A stretch of 14,914 nt of DNA from Coraliomargarita sp965656715 (GTDB lineage: Bacteria > Verrucomicrobiota > Verrucomicrobiia > Opitutales > Coraliomargaritaceae): NCBI GenBank assembly GCA_965656715.1, contig CBFHLR010000062.1, forward strand, positions 1-14,914, given 5' to 3'. Below, piece after piece: positions 1 to 7,342 of the stretch. How positions within the stretch are numbered: the first letter of the stretch is position 1; the number at the start of each line of letters is the position of its first letter. The notes below the pieces were generated by a model. It ran no database searches and was not told where the DNA came from. It worked only from the letters and a program-made list of their open reading frames with translations. Both the position numbers and the translations under genes were made by a program.

Positions 1-1507
1 TGAAAACCATGCCGGGTTTATGGATCGGCTTGTCGTCCCACGGCTGAATCGGGGAACAGTGATAGCCCAACTGTGTAAGTCCGGCAGTATACGCATAATC
101 CGCCAGCCATTTATAGGTCCACGGATAATTCACCCACGCAGCATCAAAGCGACCTGCTGGAAAAGCCTCGGACGTCACTTTTCTTCCGCCACCGAGCACG
201 TGAGCTGGCGAAGCGGCCCACTTCGATTCATTATAAGCCCGAAAATGACTGCCCCTGTTCCAGAAGGTAGCGCAGGGATGACTTAAGGCTTCGATAATTT
301 CCATCCCGTCAAACGCTGCCCGCGAGAACGGCTCTGAGCCGAAGCCCATGTTGTATTCCGCACACAGCTCCACCAGATAGCCAAAAAAGTTATCGTGCAC
401 ACAGTCACCTATCGTGCGACGGAAGTCGTAAAGGAAACGCTCTGAAACTTCGGTGCTTTCAACGACGCGTCCGGTCAACACTGGCAAGAACGGATACAGG
501 CTGTAGCCGCGACGCTTTTCAAACTCCGCTGCCAGCACCGGCGACCAGTTCTGTCCGTCTGCCTCCCAGCTATCGACTGCGAGGTAGGTAAAGTTTTCGC
601 CCGGCTTCACACCGTCCTGTTCCAGTATGGGTTTAATCAAGCTGTCGAAATGCAGTTTGACCGCTTTGCGGCTTAATTTATCGGCCTCCAGTCCACGCGT
701 TTTTTCGCTCCCCGGACGCGTGCAGGCACCTGTGCTGGCCGAACCCATCCGTAAGATCGTCCACTTGCCAGCCGGTGCATCCCAGTTGAGCGCGCCGTTT
801 GCGTCCATCTTGTCCGTCAGGTCAATCACCTTGCCCAGCGGAATAATATCCGCTGCCTGGACGGAGCCCGACTTTGTTTTCTTCTCTGCCGTCTCGTTTT
901 TTGCGTGATGCTCCCGCAAGCCTTTTTTCACTCCGAGATTGGGAATTTGATCCTTCGCGACCTGAGGCACCGCCAAAACTCTGTAGTCTTTGTAATAGCC
1001 AACATCCTGCAGCTTTAAGGTTTTGGCTTCGATAGGCCCGTCATCCGGACGCTCCAACTCAATGGAGATTTTGCCCGGCCCCGAAACCTCCGTCTCGCTC
1101 CAGACCACATGCTGCATACTCATCTCGGGCGTAATCCACGGACCGCCAATCGCAGAGAAGCCTTCGGTCATATTCATCGAAATCCGCAGATCGAGTCGGC
1201 TCGCTTCGCGCAAGGTGTGCCCGAAAATATCGAACCACTCCGGCGAAGCAAATCGAACCGGACCTTCGGGACCGCCCACATTGAAAACCTTGGCACCGCC
1301 CAGTCCGACGCGTTTCAACGATTCCATTTCCTTGGTCATCGCGTCTTTCGTTATCCACCCGTTACACCACTCCCAGAGGACAATGGAACGATACTTGTCA
1401 GGCGGAGTTTCAAAGCCCTCGGCCAGTCTGCCCTTTTCCGCCGCACCAACCGACGCGGCCATGAATATACACATGCCTAAGTATTTGATGATCTTTGCTT
1501 TCTTCAT
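1..1507 (-). CDS. Alpha-L-rhamnosidase, GH106 family (3' end beyond window)
   Basis: Secreted glycoside hydrolase expected to release alpha-linked L-rhamnose. From the ATG at 1507 the minus frame is open for 502 codons to the left edge with no stop, so the gene is only truncated by the window. Residues 1-23 form a Sec signal peptide (MKK start, hydrophobic core, cleavage near GAA). Residues from about 44 match the GH106 N-terminal signature: SIVLWEWCNGWITKD, then KRVGLGGAKVFNVGG. Other family-typical stretches are QHVVWSETEVSGPGKISIEL, the FGSEPFSRAAFDG region, VTSEAFPAGRFDAAW, and near the edge GYHCSPIQPWDDKP. No in-frame TAG occurs in the visible part, unlike the GH78 gene nearby. It is divergent from the IclR gene and probably shares its control region. 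No clear Shine-Dalgarno precedes the ATG. The family call is from remembered motifs; catalytic residues were not assigned. Confidence 0.85.
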   Translation of the reverse strand, partial: MKKAKIIKYLGMCIFMAASVGAAEKGRLAEGFETPPDKYRSIVLWEWCNGWITKDAMTKEMESLKRVGLGGAKVFNVGGPEGPVRFASPEWFDIFGHTLREASRLDLRISMNMTEGFSAIGGPWITPEMSMQHVVWSETEVSGPGKISIELERPDDGPIEAKTLKLQDVGYYKDYRVLAVPQVAKDQIPNLGVKKGLREHHAKNETAEKKTKSGSVQAADIIPLGKVIDLTDKMDANGALNWDAPAGKWTILRMGSASTGACTRPGSEKTRGLEADKLSRKAVKLHFDSLIKPILEQDGVKPGENFTYLAVDSWEADGQNWSPVLAAEFEKRRGYSLYPFLPVLTGRVVESTEVSERFLYDFRRTIGDCVHDNFFGYLVELCAEYNMGFGSEPFSRAAFDGMEIIEALSHPCATFWNRGSHFRAYNESKWAASPAHVLGGGRKVTSEAFPAGRFDAAWVNYPWTYKWLADYAYTAGLTQLGYHCSPIQPWDDKPIHKPGMVF

Positions 1508-1573
1508 AAATCGGGGTCGTCCACTATTTTTTTCTGTGCCCTGGGAGAATCCAGATGCATAAAAAACGGCACC

Positions 1574-1602
1574 AATATACCAGAGTTCATCAGACGGCAC
1601 AA
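1574..1602 (-). promoter_or_regulatory. Candidate promoter for the GH106 gene
   Basis: On the minus strand TTGTGC (1602-1597) is followed after 17 bases by TATATT (1579-1574). The -10 matches the sigma-70 consensus at 5 of 6 positions, the -35 at 3 of 6. It would give a leader of about 60 bases. Weak -35, prediction only. Confidence 0.3.
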
Positions 1603-1638
1603 CCCACCAAAATATGCGTGGATCGAGAGATACGATCG

Positions 1639-1648
1639 TTTCGCGAAA
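1639..1648. promoter_or_regulatory. Perfect 10-bp palindrome TTTCGCGAAA
   Basis: Self-complementary 10-mer in the middle of the divergent GH106/IclR control region, directly after another small palindrome (CGATCG). On the GH106 side it lies upstream of the candidate promoter, where an activator or repressor could bind. No factor is assigned. Confidence 0.3.
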
Positions 1649-1725
1649 GGTATGGCTCCAGTAAGGCGCGCCATCCAAATAAGCATCTAATCAACCGCTT
1701 AGCCCTCTACTCCCGAAAACAGGAA

Positions 1726-1739
1726 TTCCAAATATGGAA
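1726..1739. promoter_or_regulatory. Candidate IclR-type operator (TTCCA-N4-TGGAA)
   Basis: A perfect inverted repeat, TTCCA then AATA then TGGAA, ends 42 bp before the IclR start. Its TTCCA/TGGAA half-sites resemble those of the E. coli IclR operator (TGGAAAT...ATTTCCA, inverted order), and IclR proteins commonly autoregulate from divergent promoters. It overlaps an adjacent palindrome, GGAATTCC (1722-1729). The link to the adjacent regulator is inferred from position and half-site likeness. Confidence 0.4.
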
Positions 1740-1781
1740 CGAAGTTGACACATATGAACAATTAGCAAATTTCTCTTTGTA

Positions 1782-2579
1782 ATGCCCGAAAGTTTCCAAG
1801 TCCCCAATTTGGTCCGCGGTCTCAAGATCATCGAATTCCTCGTGACTCAGGAATCACCGCAGACCATTACGGAAATAGCCAATGCCCTCGAACTGCCTAA
1901 AAATAGTGTGATGCGCATTATCCATGCCTTGGAGCACTACGACTATGTCAACCGCGAGGCGGAGTCCAAGCGCTACCGCATGACACGCAAGCTCTTCTCG
2001 ATGGCCTACCGCATGCCGCATGAGAAGACGCTCATCGAAAGCAGCCGCGACGCCATGCGCATTATCCGTGACGAGTTTAAAGAAACCGTGGTGCTCACAG
2101 TCATCGAAGGCGCACGCGGCATTATCCTTGAGCAAGTGCAGGGACTACATCCCTTCCGTTTTGTGTGTGAACCGGGCGTGCAGCAAAGCCTGCATAGCAG
2201 TGCCAGCACCAAGGCGATTTTAGCCTTCATGCCGGAGCAAGAACAACAAGCGATGCTGGAGCGCATCGACTACACACCCTACACGGAAAACACACTCAGC
2301 TCCCGCAGCGCACTCAACAAAGAACTCGTGCAAATACGCCGGCAGGGCTACGCGCTCGACCGCGCGGAGCAGATCGAAGGAGTTCACTGTGTCGCGGCTG
2401 CAATCCAGGACCACACCGGCGCCCCGGTTGCCGCGCTGACCACCACTGGGCCATCCAGCCGTATCGACCTGCAACAAGACGCCGCACACATCGGCAACTT
2501 TATCCGCACGCAGACCCTAGCCGTATCCCGGGAATTAGGCTACGTCCCGGAAAATAGACTCACCGCTTTACCTGCTTAA
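1782..2579 (+). CDS. IclR-family transcriptional regulator
   Basis: DNA-binding regulator of 265 residues, typical for the family. Residues about 8-75 form the N-terminal winged helix-turn-helix: PNLVRGLKIIEFLV, then a recognition helix region in ITEIANALELPKNSVMRIIH and a wing ending RYRMTRKLFSM. Residues about 80-255 form the effector-binding domain, with the usual late signature GVHCVAAAIQDHTGAPVAALT. IclR proteins usually sense small carbon-pathway metabolites and act on neighbouring or divergent catabolic genes; here the targets are probably GH106 and the dehydrogenase cluster downstream. The ATG overlaps the stop of an unconvincing upstream reading frame and has no Shine-Dalgarno, but family similarity begins within a few residues of it and supports this start. 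The effector is unknown; a rhamnose-pathway intermediate is a guess from context. Confidence 0.92.
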   Translation: MPESFQVPNLVRGLKIIEFLVTQESPQTITEIANALELPKNSVMRIIHALEHYDYVNREAESKRYRMTRKLFSMAYRMPHEKTLIESSRDAMRIIRDEFKETVVLTVIEGARGIILEQVQGLHPFRFVCEPGVQQSLHSSASTKAILAFMPEQEQQAMLERIDYTPYTENTLSSRSALNKELVQIRRQGYALDRAEQIEGVHCVAAAIQDHTGAPVAALTTTGPSSRIDLQQDAAHIGNFIRTQTLAVSRELGYVPENRLTALPA

Positions 2580-2590
2580 GCAGCCATGCA

Positions 2591-2617
2591 CACTTATCGC
2601 ACTTATCACACTTCGCA
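2591..2617 (+). repeat. Three 9-bp tandem units after the IclR gene
   Basis: CACTTATCG, CACTTATCA and CACTTCGCA follow each other directly. The first two differ at one base, the third is more diverged. It begins 12 bp after the IclR stop and runs into the dispersed repeat. Possibly a repeated protein-binding site or slippage remnant. Confidence 0.4.
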
Positions 2618-2687
2618 AAAGGTTTGACCTGATAGGCACCACCCCGTCTCGCTTCGCGATCCACCCCTCCTCGTCAAGGAGAGGAGC
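2616..2687 (+). repeat. Dispersed intergenic repeat, copy A
   Basis: This segment shares CAAAAGGTTT, then CCTG, then a GCACC...CCCC...TCTCGC block and an ...ACCC...AAGGA block, in the same order, with 8271-8325. It contains two short hairpins: TCGC-TTC-GCGA, and CTCCT-CGTCA-AGGAG (2667-2681). It resembles, from memory, the GC-rich intergenic repeats (cccgtctcgcttcgcga type) scattered through many environmental genomes. No gene is seen in it. Confidence 0.55.
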
Positions 2688-2727
2688 TTGTGAAATGCCC
2701 TCTGGGTGCTTGCCAAGTTGGAGGGGT
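2663..2727 (+). repeat. Long-range inverted repeat ACCCCTCC / GGAGGGGT
   Basis: Perfect 8-bp arms at 2663-2670 and 2720-2727 enclose the inner hairpin of repeat copy A. Together they could fold into a branched structure between IclR and the dehydrogenase. No T-run follows, so it is not a standard intrinsic terminator. It may simply mark the outer boundary of the repeat element. Confidence 0.35.
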
Positions 2728-2751
2728 ATCTTAGCCCACAACTTTATTAAC

Positions 2752-2762
2752 TGATATTATCA
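2752..2762 (+). promoter_or_regulatory. Candidate -10 box overlapped by a palindrome, before the dehydrogenase gene
   Basis: TATTAT at 2755-2760 matches the -10 consensus at 5 of 6 positions. It lies inside TGATA-T-TATCA, a perfect inverted repeat with 5-bp arms. A factor bound here would block the promoter. No good -35 is visible (TTAGCC at 18-bp spacing is weak). The transcript would start close to the ATG at 2773, giving a very short leader. Confidence 0.3.
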
Positions 2763-2772
2763 CAATTTGCAC

Positions 2773-3924
2773 ATGAAAGCATTCAACTTAGACATCCCGA
2801 CCAAAGTCATCTTCGGCAATGGTGAGTCTGCACAATCCACCGGCTCAGCCGTCGCTTCATTCGGCAAAAAAGTCCTGCTCACCTACGGCAAAGAGAGCAT
2901 TAAGCGCACTGGCACCTATGATAAAGTCATCGATTCACTCAAGGCAGCTGGCATTGACGAAATCACCGAATTCTCAGGCATCAAATCGAACCCCAGCCTA
3001 TCTCATTTGAAGGAAGGCATCGAACTCGCCCGCAGCAAGCAAATCGACGTCATCCTCGCAGTCGGTGGCGGCAGTGTAATGGATGAAGCCAAGGGGATCG
3101 CCGCAGGTGTATTCTACGACGGCGATGTCTGGGATTTTTATTCGGGACAAGCAGCTCCACAACAAGCACTGCCTGTCATTGCGGTGCCCACCCTGCCGGC
3201 AACTGCCTCCGAAATGAATGGCGGCACCGTCATCACGAATGATACGACTAAAGAAAAGTTCGGTTTCATGAACGAGCTGCTCTTCCCGAAGGTGGCAATC
3301 ATGGATCCCGAGCTCACGCACACAGTTCCCAAGGACTACACCGCATATGCCGGCGTCGATGCCATTTCTCACTTGATTGAAGGCTACTTCACCGGTGATG
3401 CCAATTGGACGCCGATTCAAGATCGCTATGTCGAGGGACTCGTCAAGACCGTCATTGAAGCGACCGATCGCATTCTCGAAAAGCCCGACGACAACGAAGC
3501 ACGCTCAACGATGATGTGGGCCGCCACACTGGCATGGAACGGCCTTGGGGTCGCCGGAGTTGGCAATATGAGCTTCCCCAACCACATGATTGAGCATCCA
3601 CTCAGTGGCCGTTATGACATCACCCACGGTGCAGGACTTTCAATCGTGATCCCCGCATGGATGCGCTTCGCAAAATCCCGTTACCCGGAAAAGCTTCAAC
3701 AGTTCGCTCGTGAAGTCTTCGGGCTCGACTCAGCCGATGCCGGAATTGATGCACTGGAGCAGTGGTTTCAATCGATCCAAAGCCCGACGCGCCTGAGCGC
3801 AGCGAATATCCCGGCAGAGGACATCCCGTCAATCGCGGAGGATGCACTCAACCTGGGCAGCGTGTGGGGCATCACTGATTATACCCATGAGGACGTTGTC
3901 AGTATTCTAAAATCTGCAGTGTGA
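2773..3924 (+). CDS. Iron-containing alcohol dehydrogenase (butanol dehydrogenase/lactaldehyde reductase-like)
   Basis: Cytoplasmic NAD(P)H-dependent reductase of aldehydes, 383 residues, normal length for group III metal alcohol dehydrogenases. The nucleotide-binding GGGS lies at residues 98-101 (AVGGGSVMDEAKG). The four metal ligands are all present with family spacing: D196 and H200 in DAISHLIE, H271 in NHMIEH, H285 in DITHGAG. The overall look is closer to the YqhD/BDH branch than to FucO. The start is placed at ATG 2773; a TTG two codons upstream is possible but unnecessary. It lies 34 bp before the next gene and probably leads that operon. In a rhamnose locus it could reduce L-lactaldehyde to 1,2-propanediol, but no aldolase or isomerase is visible here, so the substrate is inferred. 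No anomalies. Confidence 0.92.
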   Translation: MKAFNLDIPTKVIFGNGESAQSTGSAVASFGKKVLLTYGKESIKRTGTYDKVIDSLKAAGIDEITEFSGIKSNPSLSHLKEGIELARSKQIDVILAVGGGSVMDEAKGIAAGVFYDGDVWDFYSGQAAPQQALPVIAVPTLPATASEMNGGTVITNDTTKEKFGFMNELLFPKVAIMDPELTHTVPKDYTAYAGVDAISHLIEGYFTGDANWTPIQDRYVEGLVKTVIEATDRILEKPDDNEARSTMMWAATLAWNGLGVAGVGNMSFPNHMIEHPLSGRYDITHGAGLSIVIPAWMRFAKSRYPEKLQQFAREVFGLDSADAGIDALEQWFQSIQSPTRLSAANIPAEDIPSIAEDALNLGSVWGITDYTHEDVVSILKSAV

Positions 3925-3958
3925 TCCCGCACACGAATCGAACACTCTTTAAAACGCC

Positions 3959-6900
3959 ATGCATCGGGCACTCTTTACCCTCTTATCCTTCTCGGCCCTC
4001 AGCCTCTCCACGGAACTGAAGGCGGCCGATGGCCATGACTTCTCCAACACACCGGAAGAAATCCGCGTCACACTCAAACGGGCAATCGATGCGATCGCCG
4101 ACGAATATGGCGATGCGTATCCAGCAGACCAATACCTTCAAGAACTGGAAAGCCTGCCAGCCGACGATTTGGCGGCCCACCAAGCACTCCAGCGCAAGGC
4201 GCTGCTGGCCAACCCGACACTTGATTTTGATGACATCCTAGTGATCCGCCGCCACTTCGGCTCAAAGCCCCGCTCGGGCAAGGGCACCACAAATGCCCGC
4301 ACAGTCATGGGTTCCAAGATCGGAGCACGTAGCGGCAATTTCAATTCGATCGAGAAATCAAAGAGATATGACTGGGACACGAGCTTGATTCTGTTACGAG
4401 ATGCCTTCACGGAGAATCCCAAAGAGCAGGAGCTTTTCCGCTCACCTGAAGGTGGCTTGATCATCGATACGGAACTGAGCTTTGACGCAGATAAGATCTT
4501 CTTCTCGATGCCGAAAAAAGCGGACAAATCGAGAAACGGAGGCCCCTATCGCTTATGGGAGCTCTCAGCCAGCGGCAAAGTCACTCAGATCAGTCCGGAC
4601 GATGGTGATGATGTGGATCATTCGGATCCCTGTTACCTGCCAGACGGCAACTTCATCTTTTCGTCCACGGCGACCTTCCTCGGTATGCCCTGCATTAACG
4701 GCGAGCCGCGGATGGCCAGCCTCTATCGTTTGGAAACCGAGACACAGGAAATCCGCCAACTCGGCTTCGATCAGGACACCTCGTGGTATCCGACACTCCT
4801 GCACGATGGACGCGTCATGTATAGCCGTTGGGACTATTCCGATATGGTGCACAGCAACAACCGCCCGATACTGACCATGAATCCGGACGGCTCAGGACAA
4901 AGTCCCTACATGTTCACCAATTCCTACTTCCCGACAGCTTTCTTCTTTGCGCGTCCGATCCCCGGTCACTCCAGTGAGATGGTCGGCATTGCCACGGGCC
5001 ACCACGGCACCGCGCGCATGGGTCGGATGCTGGTGGCCGACCCTGCCATCGGCGTAAACGAGGCCGACGGCGTGGTTCAAGAAATTCCCGGCTTCGGCAA
5101 GAAAGTCGAGCCGGTTGTGATCGACCCACTCGGCTCGGACGTCTTCCCTTGCATCACGCACCCTTACCCACTGGCTCAGAGCGAAACCAACAAGGGTGGC
5201 GGCGATTTCTTTTTGGTCAGCATGAAACGAGATGCAAAGACCTCGCTGTGGGGTGTCTACCTGGTCGACCGTTTCGACAACGCCGTGCTCCTGCACGAAG
5301 CTGAAGGTGAAGGCTACTTCGAGCCGACCCCATTTAAAGCGCGGCAACGCCCGCCGGTTATCCCCAGCCGGATTGATCCGGAAAGCGACACAGCCTCCCT
5401 CTATATTCAGGATATTTACGCAGGCCCGGGCTTGAAGGATGTGCCCCGCGGCACTGTCAAAAACCTGCGCATCGGCTCCTACCAGTTCTCCATCCACGGT
5501 GGCGGTGGTGGCCACACGGGTGCCATCGGTGTGGATTCCGGTTGGGATATTAAGACCATTCTTGGGGTCACCCCCGTCAACGAGGACGGCTCGATCACCT
5601 GCGAGATCCCATCCAAAACACCACTGTTCTTTCAACCGCTAGACGAACAAGGTCGCGCGCTGCAAGGAATGCGCACTTGGACCACCGCGATGGGCGGCGA
5701 ACGCATGAGCTGCGTCGGTTGCCACGAAAGCAGCAACGAAATGCCACGTCCACGCGCAACGCTTGCGAGTCGTCAGGCACCTAGGCCATTACAAGAATGG
5801 CTCGGCCCCGAGCGCCCGTTGAGCTTTCCACACGAAATCCAACCCATCTTAGATGCCAAATGCGTCTCCTGCCACGACGGCGAGCCAGCCAATGGGCGCT
5901 ACGAAACGAATCGTCCGGAGTTTACTGAAGGTATCCCCGATCTACGTCATCGTATGATCGACATCGAGGGCTACCGTATTCGTTCCGGCGGCACCGCAAA
6001 ACCTGCCAATCGCCTTAGAGGCTACGGTGGTCTCTACACCGAAAGCTATGTGCAACTGCACAATCTAGTGCGCCATCCGGGCGTCGAGAGTCCGATGGCT
6101 GTCTTGAATGCGACCGAATTTGGCTCATCCACTTCAGAGCTCAGCCAAATCCTCCGGAAGGGCCACTATGGCGTTGAGTTGAGCGACGAGGAATGGGGTC
6201 GCTTGCACACATGGATGGACTACAACGCCCCCTACCATGGCTACCGCCGCACACTCGCAGCCAATATTCAAAAGACCCACCCAAAACTCGAAACAAGCAT
6301 CCAGCGTGGGAACGAATTGAGTCTGCAATATGCCTGCCAAGAAAACTTTGTGCACTTGGAAGAGCCGCCGCTCCCCGTTGTCGAACGCTTAGCTGCGCCC
6401 GATCAGACTCCGCTCATGGAACAACGCCGCAGTGGCCACCAAGCCTTCCACGCCAGCCCGGCAAGCGACCATCGCAAGGCGATGACTCTGGACCTAGGCC
6501 AAGGCGAACAGCTTCAGCTCATGCCGATTCCAGCCGGTTCATTCATCATGGGCTCCACAGAGGGCGCAGTCGATGAGTTGCCCATGCACGAGGTAAGGAT
6601 TGAAAAGCCATTCTACATGGCGAGCACCGAGATCACGAACAAGCAGCTACGCTTGTTTATGAAGGAGCACAGTAGCCGTTTCGAGGATCGCCTGGGCTTC
6701 CAATACGGCCAAACCGGCGTGAATGTAAATGGCGACGAATTACCGGCGGTTCGCGTCTCTTGGCGTGCTGCTATGGCATTCTGCGAATGGCTCAGCCAGA
6801 AGACAGGAAAACGCGTTCGCTTGCCAAGCGAAGCAGAATGGGAATGGGCCGCGCGCGCAGGCTCTGCAGGCCCATTCAACTTTGCAGGCGAGCTCGATGC

Positions 6901-7327
6901 CGACTTCGGAGCGCACGCGAATCTAGCCGATAAATCAATGGAACTCTTCGGGGAAAACACCGCCGTCAAGGGCTACACCGAGATCGCTCAAATCGAGAAC
7001 CCCAACCGCTACGAAATGTGGTTGCCGCACACCAAAGCAGTCAACGATGGAGCCCGGGTTCAAGTGCAACCGGGCAGCTACCAAGCAAACGCATGGGGGC
7101 TCTACGACATGCATGGCAATGTAAGCGAGTGGACTGCCTCCAGTTATCGCCCCTACCCCTTCACCGACGAAGTAATATCGACCAACGACAACCCACAAAT
7201 CGAGCGCGTCGCCCGCGGTGGCTCCTATCGTGATCGCCCCTACCGGGCAACTTCCAGCCACCGCCTGATGTATCGCAGTTGGCAGAAGGTGCACGACGTG
7301 GGCTTCCGCGTTGTAGTTGAAAATTAA
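3959..7327 (+). CDS. Secreted hydrazine-synthase-alpha-like protein with two c-heme motifs, fused to an FGE/SUMF1-like domain
   Basis: A 1122-residue exported protein. Residues 1-23 are a signal peptide; about 30-110 a helical region (LLANPTLDFDDILVIRRHFG). About 150-570 is a TolB-like propeller region of the hydrazine synthase alpha-subunit (HzsA) type, including HSDPCYLPDGNFIFSST (C225) and FSIHGGGGGHTGAIG. Two c-type heme motifs follow: C585-V-G-C588-H589 and C635-V-S-C638-H639. Residues about 842-1122 form a formylglycine-generating-enzyme-like domain (MPIPAGSFIMGS, RLPSEAEWEWAARAG, GLYDMHGNVSEW, ARGGSYR). The loop after RGGS (from R1086) has no cysteines, so the copper-binding Cys pair of true FGEs is missing. 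No other anammox gene is nearby, so hydrazine synthesis is very unlikely. A periplasmic redox or substrate-binding role is possible; the real function is unknown. It lies 15 bp before the next gene, same operon. Confidence 0.85.
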   Translation: MHRALFTLLSFSALSLSTELKAADGHDFSNTPEEIRVTLKRAIDAIADEYGDAYPADQYLQELESLPADDLAAHQALQRKALLANPTLDFDDILVIRRHFGSKPRSGKGTTNARTVMGSKIGARSGNFNSIEKSKRYDWDTSLILLRDAFTENPKEQELFRSPEGGLIIDTELSFDADKIFFSMPKKADKSRNGGPYRLWELSASGKVTQISPDDGDDVDHSDPCYLPDGNFIFSSTATFLGMPCINGEPRMASLYRLETETQEIRQLGFDQDTSWYPTLLHDGRVMYSRWDYSDMVHSNNRPILTMNPDGSGQSPYMFTNSYFPTAFFFARPIPGHSSEMVGIATGHHGTARMGRMLVADPAIGVNEADGVVQEIPGFGKKVEPVVIDPLGSDVFPCITHPYPLAQSETNKGGGDFFLVSMKRDAKTSLWGVYLVDRFDNAVLLHEAEGEGYFEPTPFKARQRPPVIPSRIDPESDTASLYIQDIYAGPGLKDVPRGTVKNLRIGSYQFSIHGGGGGHTGAIGVDSGWDIKTILGVTPVNEDGSITCEIPSKTPLFFQPLDEQGRALQGMRTWTTAMGGERMSCVGCHESSNEMPRPRATLASRQAPRPLQEWLGPERPLSFPHEIQPILDAKCVSCHDGEPANGRYETNRPEFTEGIPDLRHRMIDIEGYRIRSGGTAKPANRLRGYGGLYTESYVQLHNLVRHPGVESPMAVLNATEFGSSTSELSQILRKGHYGVELSDEEWGRLHTWMDYNAPYHGYRRTLAANIQKTHPKLETSIQRGNELSLQYACQENFVHLEEPPLPVVERLAAPDQTPLMEQRRSGHQAFHASPASDHRKAMTLDLGQGEQLQLMPIPAGSFIMGSTEGAVDELPMHEVRIEKPFYMASTEITNKQLRLFMKEHSSRFEDRLGFQYGQTGVNVNGDELPAVRVSWRAAMAFCEWLSQKTGKRVRLPSEAEWEWAARAGSAGPFNFAGELDADFGAHANLADKSMELFGENTAVKGYTEIAQIENPNRYEMWLPHTKAVNDGARVQVQPGSYQANAWGLYDMHGNVSEWTASSYRPYPFTDEVISTNDNPQIERVARGGSYRDRPYRATSSHRLMYRSWQKVHDVGFRVVVEN

Positions 7328-7342
7328 ATACACAGTCAGCCC

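Noticed and set aside
1504..1686. A 60-codon minus-strand frame whose stop overlaps the GH106 ATG (ATGA)
   Set aside because: The overlap looks like coupling, but the sequence has no recognisable features, covers the palindromes and candidate promoter, and has no ribosome binding site.
1745..1750. Perfect TTGACA -35 box before the IclR gene
   Set aside because: No acceptable -10 at 16-18 bp spacing (AATTTC and neighbours), and it would give an almost leaderless transcript. Not called as a promoter.
1555..1782. A 75-codon plus-strand frame overlapping the IclR ATG (TAATG)
   Set aside because: Odd composition, no homology recognised, and it spans the probable regulatory region. Treated as chance.
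4892..5635. A 247-codon minus-strand frame inside the HzsA-like gene
   Set aside because: Antisense shadow of a strongly coding plus-strand gene with clear domains; no recognisable protein features.
3959..7327. A genuine anammox hydrazine synthase
   Set aside because: Only alpha-subunit-like parts are present, fused to an FGE-like domain, with no beta/gamma subunits or hydrazine dehydrogenase and a glycan-degradation context.
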